A stretch of DNA of 64,000 nucleotides, taken from the NCBI RefSeq assembly GCF_022179805.1, contig NZ_BPUO01000008.1, positions 310,001 through 374,000 on the forward strand, in the 5' to 3' direction. Source of the DNA: Cupriavidus pauculus (GTDB taxonomy: Bacteria; Pseudomonadota; Gammaproteobacteria; Burkholderiales; Burkholderiaceae). The position numbers and the translations under genes were made by a program. Shown here piece by piece: positions 1-7,252 of the stretch (the stretch's first letter is position 1; the number at the start of each line of letters is the position of its first letter). The notes below the pieces were generated by a model. It had not been told where the DNA came from and did no database searches. It worked only from the letters and a program-made list of their open reading frames with translations.

Positions 1-171
1 CGCCAGCAGCAGTTTCCCTTCGTACTCGACCACGGCAGCCAGCACCGGCAGCGGGTTGTCCCAATGTACGAAGCCGCAGCCGTCCTGCACGCAGGCATGA
101 CGAAAGCGCCCGGACATCGGCAGGTGCTCAAGCTCCGCGCCGCATTGGGGGCAGAATCGATAGGGTTGCAT
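1..171 (-). CDS. NUDIX hydrolase, N-terminal part (cut by window edge)
   Basis: The visible 57 codons start at an ATG preceded by an AGGAG ribosome site about 8 bases upstream, and run off the left edge. The start of the protein has a four-cysteine zinc ribbon (C7-P-Q-C10, then C27 and C32), followed by WDNP and a beta-strand rich VLAAVVEYEGKLLLA. This is the usual entry into a NUDIX fold of the NADH-pyrophosphatase-like (NudC-related) type. NUDIX enzymes hydrolyse nucleoside diphosphates linked to another group; the substrate cannot be told because the NUDIX box itself lies outside the window. Confidence 0.8.
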   Translation of the reverse strand, partial: MQPYRFCPQCGAELEHLPMSGRFRHACVQDGCGFVHWDNPLPVLAAVVEYEGKLLLA

Positions 172-227
172 CGTGGGGGCTCCTGAGTTTTCTGGTTATC
201 GTCGTGGGCAGTCTGGCAAATTAGCCA

Positions 228-1277
228 TCAGCCGCACGCGGCACGAATATCGGCGGCGAACGCCTCGACCGTTTCCGGCTGCAGGTCCCACGCGCACATC
301 AGCCGGCAGCCGCCCGCGCCAATGAACGTGTAGAACAGCCAGCCCTTGGCGCGCAGCGTTTCGATAGCCGGCAGCGGCAGCTCGGCAAACACGGCGTTGG
401 CGTCTGTGGGGAACATGATGCGAACGCCCGGCACATCGGCGATGCGCTGCGCCAGCAGCGTCGCCATCGCATTGGCATGGCGCCCGTTCTTGAGCCACAC
501 ATCGTTTTCCAGCATGCCAAGCCACGGCGCCGAGATGAAACGCATCTTGGACGCCAGGTGACCGGCCTGCTTGACCCGGTACGCAAAATCCTCGGCCAGC
601 CGGCGATCGAAGAACACCACGGCCTCGCCCACGGGCAAGCCGTTCTTGGTGCCGCCGAAACACAGCACGTCCACGCCGGCGCGCCAGGTGATTTCGGACG
701 GATGCACGCCCAGCGACGCCACGGCGTTGGCAAAACGCGCGCCATCCATATGCACGCGCAATTGGCGGCGCTTGGCGATGGCGGCAATGGCGCGCACTTC
801 GTCCACGGTGTAGACCGTACCCACCTCGGTGGCCTGCGTCAGCGATACCACGCGCGGCTTCGGGTAGTGAATGTCCGTGCGGCGCGTGACCAGTTGCTCC
901 ACGGCATCGGGCGTGAGCTTGCCGTTCTCGCCGGCAGCGGTCAGCAGCTTCGAGCCGTTGGAGAAGAACTGCGGCGCGCCGCATTCGTCCGTCTCGATAT
1001 GCGCCAGCTCGTGGCAGATCACCGAGTGGTACGACTGGCACAGCGACGACAGCGCCAACGAATTGGCGGCCGTGCCGTTGAAGACGAAGAAGACCTCGCA
1101 ATCGGTCTGGAACAGGTCGCGAATGCGATCGCACACCTTTTGCGTCCAACTATCGTCGCCGTAGGCTTTCTCGTGGCCGGTGGCGTTGGCCTCAAGAAAG
1201 TACTTCAGCGATTCCGGGCAAAAGCCCGCGTAGTTGTCGGAGGCGAACTGCTGCATGGTGGAAACTGCGGAGGTCAT
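228..1277 (-). CDS. Low-specificity L-threonine aldolase (beta-eliminating lyase family)
   Basis: This 349-aa protein belongs to the PLP-dependent threonine aldolase family, which cleaves L-threonine or L-allo-threonine to glycine and acetaldehyde in the cytoplasm. The PLP-binding lysine is K211 in the motif CFGGTKNG. The upstream HMDGARFANA segment supplies the aspartate that contacts the PLP ring nitrogen, and FNGTAANSLAL binds the cofactor phosphate. Length matches the family. It is the most downstream gene of a minus-strand set (MFS carrier, class II aldolase, tautomerase, aldolase) with short gaps, so it may be co-transcribed and serve beta-hydroxy-amino-acid breakdown. Family assignment is firm; the physiological substrate is inferred. 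Confidence 0.88.
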   Translation of the reverse strand: MTSAVSTMQQFASDNYAGFCPESLKYFLEANATGHEKAYGDDSWTQKVCDRIRDLFQTDCEVFFVFNGTAANSLALSSLCQSYHSVICHELAHIETDECGAPQFFSNGSKLLTAAGENGKLTPDAVEQLVTRRTDIHYPKPRVVSLTQATEVGTVYTVDEVRAIAAIAKRRQLRVHMDGARFANAVASLGVHPSEITWRAGVDVLCFGGTKNGLPVGEAVVFFDRRLAEDFAYRVKQAGHLASKMRFISAPWLGMLENDVWLKNGRHANAMATLLAQRIADVPGVRIMFPTDANAVFAELPLPAIETLRAKGWLFYTFIGAGGCRLMCAWDLQPETVEAFAADIRAACG

Positions 1278-1298
1278 CGGTTCAAGCCTTACCCTGGA

Positions 1299-1487
1299 TT
1301 ACTTCTTGTCGAGCCAGAGCTCACCGCCGGTGGCCCAGTTCTCTTTCTTGATGTCGGTGATGATGATGTCGACGGCGCCGGCCGAGCAGCCCAGCGTCTC
1401 GCACGTGACGCGCGTGATTTCCTCGACGAACTTGCGCTTCTGGTCAACAGTACGGCCTTCGAACATCTCTACGTGAAACGTGGGCAT
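1299..1487 (-). CDS. 4-oxalocrotonate tautomerase family protein
   Basis: This 62-residue protein has the size and sequence of the tautomerase superfamily. After removal of Met1 the new N-terminus would be the catalytic proline (MPTFHVEMFEGR). The ATG is set by an AAGGAG 7 bases upstream; an overlapping out-of-frame ATG lies 5 bases before it and is rejected. Such enzymes shuttle protons between keto and enol forms of dicarbonyl compounds or dehalogenate, usually as oligomers. It lies 21 bp upstream of the threonine aldolase gene and downstream of a class II aldolase, suggesting one catabolic unit, though the substrate is not visible. Confidence 0.85.
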   Translation of the reverse strand: MPTFHVEMFEGRTVDQKRKFVEEITRVTCETLGCSAGAVDIIITDIKKENWATGGELWLDKK

Positions 1488-1522
1488 TGCATGACTCCTT
1501 TGGTCTTTGGTATTGATGTTGT

Positions 1523-2296
1523 TCAGTCTTTGTAGGTGGGATCGATTCTGTCGAGCCGGCGCAGCAGCGCGGGCCACTCCATCACGCCCTCGATCGCGCC
1601 ATCGTCGAAAAGCTGCAGCGAGGTCTTGTCCGCAATGGCCGGCGGCGGCTGAACGGTGCCGCTGCCAAGCTGGGCACCAAGCTGGATCTCGCACGCCTTG
1701 ATCAGCGTGGCCATCAGTACATAGGCCTCCGCCACGGTGCGCCCCACGGTTAGTGTGCCGTGATTGCGCAGCAGCATGGCTGGATGATCGCCCAGCGACG
1801 CCGTCAGGCGCGCGCCCTCGGCTGGCGTGAAAGCCAGGCCCTCGTAGTCGTGGTAGGCCATCCGGCCATGAAAGCGCAACGCGTGCTGCGACAGCGGCAG
1901 CAGGCCGTCGGCCTGCGCGGACACCGCAATGCCGGCCGTGTTGTGCAGGTGCATCACGCAATGCGCATCAGGGCGCGCCGCGTGCACGGCCGCATGCAGT
2001 GCAAAGCCTGTGACGTTCACCGGATGCACGGTTTCGCCGACCACCTCGCCGCGACCGTTGATCTTGACCAGGTCCGAGGCGCGGATTTCGTCGAACGCGA
2101 AGCCGAAGGGATTGATCAGGAAGTGATCGGGCTCGCCGGGCACGACGGCCGAGATATGGGTGTAGATCAGGTCGTCCCAGCGCTCCAGCGCGGCCAGCCG
2201 GTAGGCGGCGGCCAGATCCACGCGCACGCGCGCTTCCTGCGGGCTGATGGGCAGGGCCGGGCCGGCGGCGCGCCCGGGCTGCAAGGCAAAAGACAT
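1523..2296 (-). CDS. Class II aldolase/adducin family protein
   Basis: The 257-aa protein has the class II aldolase fold. Metal ligands are visible as H116 and H118 in CVMHLHNT and H179 in LLRNHGTLTVG, together with the INPFGFAFDEI segment typical of the adducin-like branch. Bacterial members cleave or decarboxylate sugar or hydroxy-acid substrates with a divalent metal. It lies 35 bp upstream of the tautomerase gene on the same strand. No clear Shine-Dalgarno precedes the ATG. Substrate is unknown; several members of this branch act as 3-oxo-acid 4-phosphate decarboxylases or are uncharacterised. Confidence 0.85.
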   Translation of the reverse strand: MSFALQPGRAAGPALPISPQEARVRVDLAAAYRLAALERWDDLIYTHISAVVPGEPDHFLINPFGFAFDEIRASDLVKINGRGEVVGETVHPVNVTGFALHAAVHAARPDAHCVMHLHNTAGIAVSAQADGLLPLSQHALRFHGRMAYHDYEGLAFTPAEGARLTASLGDHPAMLLRNHGTLTVGRTVAEAYVLMATLIKACEIQLGAQLGSGTVQPPPAIADKTSLQLFDDGAIEGVMEWPALLRRLDRIDPTYKD

Positions 2297-2383
2297 GGGG
2301 CTTGGCTTTCGCGCCGCCCTGCAGCGCCGGCGCGGGTGCGGCCAGGTCGAGTGAGCGGCAAAGCCGATACTGTAGCGCAGTCG

Positions 2384-3643
2384 CTAGCGCGGCGTGTGTC
2401 CGGCCATCGGCATCGTGCGCCACATCCACAGATAGATCAGCGCCCCGGCAAGCAGCGCCAGCGCCGCCACGCCCAGCGACGCGCCAAAGCCGCCGGTGCG
2501 CGCCACCAGTGCGGTGGCCAACGGCGGCCCGGCAATCTGGCCGATGGCGTACGCAGCGGTCATCAGGCCGATCAGCCTGGACGCCCGCGCGCCCCACAGG
2601 CGCCGGGCCTCGCGCATCGCAAACGACACCAGCGCCGTGAACGGCAACCCCACCAGCAGGCTGCTCAGCGCAAAGCCGGTCACGGTGGGCCACACCGCCG
2701 CCACCGCCACGCCCACCGCCTGCAGCGTGTACAGGACCATCATCATGCGGCGATTGTCGTGATGCATGCCCACGCGCGTCACCAGCCACGCGCCCACTGC
2801 CACGCCGGCACCGAGGATCGGCCAGAACAGATCGGCCCAGACGCTGCCCGGCATGGCGTGCCGGGCAATGACCGGCAGGAATGTGGCCGTGATGATGTAG
2901 CCGAAGCCAGCCAGCCCATACGCCAGCGTCAGCGCCCAGGTTTCCAGATTGAGCTTGGGCTCTGGGGCCGGCCCGGCTGCCGCCGCCATGCTGGCCGCCG
3001 CGCCGTGCGGGGCCGGCGCCGGCGAGCCATAGACACGCCACACCGGCAGCAACAGCAACGCACCGAGGATGGTGAACGTCACCCAGCCCCAGTTTGCCTG
3101 CCAGTGCGCCCCGACCATGGCAAACGCCGAGAGACCGGTCACGACGATGCCGATGCCCGGGCCGCAGAACATCAGGCCGCCAAGCGTCGGGTGCCCGAGT
3201 TCGGCCAGCCGCTGCATGCACCACGCGGTGCCATAGACCATCACCAGCGCGCTGGCGATACCGGCCAGCGTGCGCCAGGCCAGCCAGGCCGGCATGCCGC
3301 CAGGCAGCGCCATCGCCAGCGTCAGGATCACCGTCAGCGCCAGCGCGCCGCGCACCATCCGCACGGGATCGGGCCGGATGAACAGGCAGAGCACGGCACC
3401 CGCCAGGTAGCCGATGTAGTTCAGCGTGGCCAGGGCGCTGCCCTCGGCCAGCGTCACCGTGCCGTCGTGCAGCATCATCGGCAGCAACGGGGTAAAGGCG
3501 AAGCGGCCGATGCCCATTGCCAGGGCCAGCGAAACCAGTCCGGCCAGCGCCACGGCCAAGGGCCCGGCCGTCTGGCGGGCAGTCGGTACGGCTGGAACAT
3601 CAAGGTCGGCCAGGGGCATTTGGGATATCGGATTGGGGGGCAT
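2384..3643 (-). CDS. YbfB/YjiJ family MFS transporter
   Basis: This 419-aa protein carries about twelve hydrophobic segments and the YbfB/YjiJ signature early on (AMGIGRFAFTPLLPMML), which marks a subgroup of major facilitator carriers with unknown substrates. I take the ATG at 3643; a TTG two codons upstream is possible. It heads a minus-strand set with the class II aldolase and tautomerase, and is divergent from a LysR gene 109 bp away, the standard arrangement in which the LysR protein controls the carrier and the catabolic genes behind it. It acts in the inner membrane as import or export carrier. Confidence 0.85.
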   Translation of the reverse strand: MPPNPISQMPLADLDVPAVPTARQTAGPLAVALAGLVSLALAMGIGRFAFTPLLPMMLHDGTVTLAEGSALATLNYIGYLAGAVLCLFIRPDPVRMVRGALALTVILTLAMALPGGMPAWLAWRTLAGIASALVMVYGTAWCMQRLAELGHPTLGGLMFCGPGIGIVVTGLSAFAMVGAHWQANWGWVTFTILGALLLLPVWRVYGSPAPAPHGAAASMAAAAGPAPEPKLNLETWALTLAYGLAGFGYIITATFLPVIARHAMPGSVWADLFWPILGAGVAVGAWLVTRVGMHHDNRRMMMVLYTLQAVGVAVAAVWPTVTGFALSSLLVGLPFTALVSFAMREARRLWGARASRLIGLMTAAYAIGQIAGPPLATALVARTGGFGASLGVAALALLAGALIYLWMWRTMPMAGHTPR

Positions 3644-3752
3644 CGGCAAGTCTGGAGCAATCGCACATTGTTGGCTATGCTATGCGCGAATGATCCATCA
3701 CGAAAAATGAATAATTGAGATGTAATCCATCTTGATTCAAGGAGGTATGGCA

Positions 3753-4640
3753 ATGGACCTGTCGGCGCTTGAGATTTTTCGCACCGTGGTGGAGGCAGGT
3801 GGCATCACACGCGCCGCCGAGCGGCTGCATCGCGTGCAGTCGAACGTGACCACGCGGATTCGGCAACTCGAACAGTCGCTGGGCGTTGAGCTGTTTGTGC
3901 GCGACGGCCGGCGCATGGTGCTCACGCCGGCCGGCCAGACCCTGTTCGACTATGCGTGCCGCATCCTGCAACTGTCGGAAGAGGCGCGGCACGCCGTGCA
4001 GCCCGCGCGTCCGCAAGGCCGGTTGCGGATTGCGTCGATGGAAAGCACCGCCGCCAGCCGGCTGCCCAACATCCTGGCGGCCTATCACCAGGACTGGCCC
4101 GACGTGGAACTGGAGCTGGTGACGCTGATTACGCGCCAGGCGCTGGATGCAGTGCGCCGGTTCGAGGTGGACTGCGCCTTCGTGGCCGAACCGCTGGGCG
4201 ACACCGACCTGATGAGCCAGCCGGCGTTCGAGGAAGAACTGGTGATTGTTTCCAGCACGAGCCACCGGCCAATCCGCTCCCCCGACGATGTCGAGCGTGC
4301 CACGCTGCTGGCTTTCGAAACCGGCTGCAACTACCGCACCCGCTTCGAGCAGTGGTTTGGCCAGCGCGGCCGGGACATGAAGCGCGTGATCCAGCTTGGC
4401 TCGTATCACGCCATCGTGACCTGCGCGGCGGCCGGCATTGGCGTGGCCATCGTCCCGCGCTCGGTCCTGGCGCTCTATCGCAACCTGCCGCCGATTGGCA
4501 TCCACCCGCTGGGCGACACCGGACGCGTCACCACCGTTCTGACGTGGCACCCGTCGATGAACAGCGCCGCGCTGACCGCCCTGGCCGACCGGCTGAGCAT
4601 CGCCACCGAAGCAGTGCAGGCTACCCGCGCGGTGGCCTGA
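3753..4640 (+). CDS. LysR-family transcriptional regulator
   Basis: The 295-aa protein has an N-terminal winged helix-turn-helix (residues about 3-60, ALEIFRTVVEAGGITRAAERL) and a substrate-binding effector domain ending in GVAIVPRSVL. AAGGAGGT at 3739-3746 sits directly against one ATG (3747) and 6 bases from the next (3753), so I choose 3753. It diverges from the MFS gene; the 109-bp gap contains AT-rich sequence with two ATCCATC repeats that could form part of the operator. It probably regulates the adjacent carrier/aldolase genes in response to a small-molecule inducer. Confidence 0.88.
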   Translation: MDLSALEIFRTVVEAGGITRAAERLHRVQSNVTTRIRQLEQSLGVELFVRDGRRMVLTPAGQTLFDYACRILQLSEEARHAVQPARPQGRLRIASMESTAASRLPNILAAYHQDWPDVELELVTLITRQALDAVRRFEVDCAFVAEPLGDTDLMSQPAFEEELVIVSSTSHRPIRSPDDVERATLLAFETGCNYRTRFEQWFGQRGRDMKRVIQLGSYHAIVTCAAAGIGVAIVPRSVLALYRNLPPIGIHPLGDTGRVTTVLTWHPSMNSAALTALADRLSIATEAVQATRAVA

Positions 4641-4728
4641 CGCCACACGCATCACCATGCAGGATGTGGCCGGTCGCCTACACTGAAAGTGGCGCGGTCA
4701 CGGCATACACGGCGGGCCGCGCTCCGCC

Positions 4729-6177
4729 ATGACACACGCGTTTGCGCTGCACCGCACCGTGCCTCACACCAGGCATTGGGTGCACTGGCTTGCGCTGGCC
4801 TGCCTGAGCCTGGCCTGGCTGGCAATATCCGGCGCGGCCGCCCAGCCCGCCTCCCCTGCTTCTTCCGCTTCCGCGCCGGCCGCCGCCCCGGTGTACGTGA
4901 TTCCCGTGCAAGGCGCCATCGGCCCGGCCAGTGCCAGTTTTGCCGTGCGCGGCATCGAGCGGGCGCGCAAGCAGGGGGCGCAGTTGATCGTGCTCGAAAT
5001 AGATACGCCCGGCGGCCTGGACAAATCGATGCGCGATATCATCCAGGCCATCCTGGCGTCGCCGGTACCCCTGGCCACCTACGTCTATCCCAGCGGCGCC
5101 CGGGCTGCCAGCGCCGGCACTTACATCCTCTATGCCAGCCATGTGGCGGCAATGGCGCCCGGCACCAACCTGGGCGCGGCAAGCCCCGTGGCAATCGGCA
5201 TCGGTGGCTCCAAGCCTGAGGCCGGCCCTGCGCCAGCCTCGGCCCCCGCCAGCGCACCCGCGGGCGAGGACACGATGACCCGCAAGCAGATGCACGATGC
5301 CTCTGCCTATATCCGCGGGCTGGCGCAGCTTCGGCACCGCAATGCCGAATGGGGCGAACGCGCGGTACGCGAGGCCGTCAGCCTGTCCGCCGACGAAGCC
5401 GTGGCGCAGAAGGTAGCGGACCTCGTGGCGCCCGACCTGCCTGCCCTTCTAAAACATCTCGACGGCAAGAAGATCGAGGCAGCTGGCGCCACGCGCACCC
5501 TGCACACGGCCGGGGCGCCCGTCGTCAGGATGGAACCCGACTGGCGTAGCCGCCTGCTGGCCGTCATCACGGACCCCAGCGTGGCGCTGATCCTGATGAT
5601 GATCGGCATCTACGGCCTGATCTTCGAGTTCTCCACACCGGGCATGGTGGTGCCGGGCATCGTCGGCGCCATCTGCCTGCTGCTGGGCCTGTTCGCGTTG
5701 CAGATGCTGCCCGTCAACTATGCGGGCCTGGCCCTGATTGCATTCGGCGTGGCGTGCATGGTCGCCGAACTGTTCCTGCCGACCTTTGGCGCGGTGGGCA
5801 TTGGCGGCATCGTGGCGTTCGCGTTCGGGGCGGTGATGCTGATCGATACCGACGTACCGGGCTTTGGTGTGCCGCTATCGTTGATCGGCGCGCTGTGCGG
5901 TCTCTCTGCGGTGTTCCTGTTCGGCATGTCGGCACTGCTGCTGCGCGCACGGCGGCGCCCGGTGGTCAGCGGCGCGGACACGCTGGTGGGCAGCGTCGGC
6001 GTGGTGGTTGACGCCGTCGATGCCATCGACACCGACGATATGGGCAACGGCTGGGCCATGGTGCATGGCGAGCAATGGCGCGTCCGCAGCAACGGCCCGC
6101 TGGCACGCGGCCAGCCCGTGCGCGTGACCGGGCGTCACGGCCTGGTACTGGACGTCACTTCGATGCAAGACGCCTGA
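4729..6177 (+). CDS. nfeD: NfeD family membrane serine protease (ClpP-like N-terminal domain)
   Basis: This 482-aa long-form NfeD has an N-terminal signal/anchor (about 17-38), a ClpP-class protease domain, four to five membrane spans (about 280-405) and a C-terminal soluble OB-fold (NfeD) domain. The protease dyad known from archaeal 1510-N is visible as S128 in ARAASAGTYI and K186 in TMTRKQM. A low-complexity Ala/Pro/Ser insert (about 165-180) separates the two. The gene is followed after 18 bp by slipin, and the NfeD-stomatin pair is a known partnership in which the protease cleaves the C-terminal part of the stomatin homologue. Function in membrane quality control is inferred from the family. 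Confidence 0.9.
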   Translation: MTHAFALHRTVPHTRHWVHWLALACLSLAWLAISGAAAQPASPASSASAPAAAPVYVIPVQGAIGPASASFAVRGIERARKQGAQLIVLEIDTPGGLDKSMRDIIQAILASPVPLATYVYPSGARAASAGTYILYASHVAAMAPGTNLGAASPVAIGIGGSKPEAGPAPASAPASAPAGEDTMTRKQMHDASAYIRGLAQLRHRNAEWGERAVREAVSLSADEAVAQKVADLVAPDLPALLKHLDGKKIEAAGATRTLHTAGAPVVRMEPDWRSRLLAVITDPSVALILMMIGIYGLIFEFSTPGMVVPGIVGAICLLLGLFALQMLPVNYAGLALIAFGVACMVAELFLPTFGAVGIGGIVAFAFGAVMLIDTDVPGFGVPLSLIGALCGLSAVFLFGMSALLLRARRRPVVSGADTLVGSVGVVVDAVDAIDTDDMGNGWAMVHGEQWRVRSNGPLARGQPVRVTGRHGLVLDVTSMQDA

Positions 6178-6195
6178 CACGACAAGGAGCCCGAC

Positions 6196-6957
6196 ATGGC
6201 ATTCGGATTCAGCTTCGGTGGACTGATCTTCCTGCTCGTACTGCTGGTGGTGGCCGCGTTCCGCGTGCTGCGCGAGTACGAGCGTGGCGTGGTGTTCATG
6301 CTGGGCCGCTTCTGGCGCGTCAAGGGGCCAGGCCTGGTGCTGATCATTCCCGCTGTCCAGCAGATGGTGCGGGTGGACCTGCGCACCGTGGTGCTCGATG
6401 TGCCGCCACAGGACGTGATCTCGCACGACAATGTGTCGGTCAAGGTCAATGCGGTGGTCTATTTCCGCGTGGTGGACCCCGAACGCGCCATCATCCAGGT
6501 GGCCAACTTCCTGGAAGCCACCAGCCAGCTGTCGCAGACCACGCTGCGCTCGGTGCTGGGCAAGCACGAGCTAGACGAGATGCTGGCCGAGCGCGAAAAA
6601 CTCAATCTCGATATCCAGAAGGTGCTCGACGCACAGACCGATGCCTGGGGCATCAAGGTGTCGAATGTGGAAATCAAGCACGTGGACATCAACGAGTCGA
6701 TGGTCCGCGCTATCGCCCGCCAGGCCGAGGCCGAGCGCGAACGGCGCGCCAAGATCATCCATGCCGAGGGCGAACTGCAGGCGTCGGAAAAACTGCTCGA
6801 AGCCGCGCAGATGCTCGCCCGCCAACCCCAGGCCATGCAACTGCGCTATCTCCAGACTCTGACGCAGATCGCGGGCGACAAGAGCTCGACAATCGTGTTT
6901 CCATTGCCGATCGACATCGTGTCGGCATTGACGGGGGGAAGTGGAAAACAGTCTTGA
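6196..6957 (+). CDS. Slipin/stomatin-like SPFH-domain membrane protein
   Basis: The 253-aa protein has one N-terminal membrane segment (about 6-24), then an SPFH (prohibitin homology) domain starting [18 protein letters not shown], and a charged helical region rich in Ala/Glu/Arg (about 170-215, [19 protein letters not shown]) that mediates oligomerisation. AAGGAG lies 8 bases before the ATG. It forms an operon with nfeD directly upstream. Slipins build ring-like scaffolds in membrane microdomains; the C-terminal hydrophobic stretch ([18 protein letters not shown]) resembles the segment cut by NfeD proteases. Confidence 0.9.
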   Translation: MAFGFSFGGLIFLLVLLVVAAFRVLREYERGVVFMLGRFWRVKGPGLVLIIPAVQQMVRVDLRTVVLDVPPQDVISHDNVSVKVNAVVYFRVVDPERAIIQVANFLEATSQLSQTTLRSVLGKHELDEMLAEREKLNLDIQKVLDAQTDAWGIKVSNVEIKHVDINESMVRAIARQAEAERERRAKIIHAEGELQASEKLLEAAQMLARQPQAMQLRYLQTLTQIAGDKSSTIVFPLPIDIVSALTGGSGKQS

Positions 6958-7038
6958 TCGCCATCACGGCAGCCTTGCATGACTTTGCGTATCAATACGT
7001 TTTTCATCACTACCTTGAACAGAACCTAAGGGGGTAAC

Positions 7039-7176
7039 GTGCCAACACTCGTTAAATACACGCTCGATGACATATCACGCCACTGGAGGATCCTGTTCGC
7101 GATCCTGAAGGTCTTCAGCTTTGCGGCGGCTTGCCTGTTGATCTGGACTATTTTCAACATGACGATCAGGCACTAG
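7039..7176 (+). CDS. Putative 45-aa single-span membrane protein
   Basis: A GTG-started frame of 45 codons sits 81 bp after slipin and ends 22 bp before a strong terminator. It is preceded by AAGGGGGT ending three bases before the GTG, and a TAA in the same frame at 7027-7029 rules out a longer product. The predicted peptide begins MPTLVKYTLDDISRHWR, has one hydrophobic stretch (about residues 18-41, including FAILKVFSFAAACLL) and ends in a short basic tail. I recognise no family. Position suggests co-transcription with nfeD-slipin. It could be a chance frame, but the ribosome site, span and terminator placement argue for a real gene. Confidence 0.5.
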   Translation: MPTLVKYTLDDISRHWRILFAILKVFSFAAACLLIWTIFNMTIRH

Positions 7177-7198
7177 CAAACCTGGCCACCAAAGAAAA

Positions 7199-7225
7199 AG
7201 CGCCTGCTGTTGCAGGCGCTTTTTG
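7199..7225. terminator. Bidirectional intrinsic terminator between the slipin-side ORF and alaS
   Basis: A perfect 9-bp stem (AGCGCCTGC at 7199-7207, GCAGGCGCT at 7212-7220) with loop TGTT is followed by TTTTT on the plus strand and flanked by an A-rich tract (7191-7198) that gives a U run on the minus strand. It can end transcripts from both converging sides. Confidence 0.9.
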
Positions 7226-7252
7226 TTACTCAGTCGGATGGAGTCAGCGAAC

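Noticed and set aside
1760-3718. Long plus-strand frame opposite the class II aldolase and MFS genes
   Set aside because: It is rich in His/Arg/Gln with no domain, a typical antisense shadow in high-GC DNA; the minus-strand genes carry clear family motifs.
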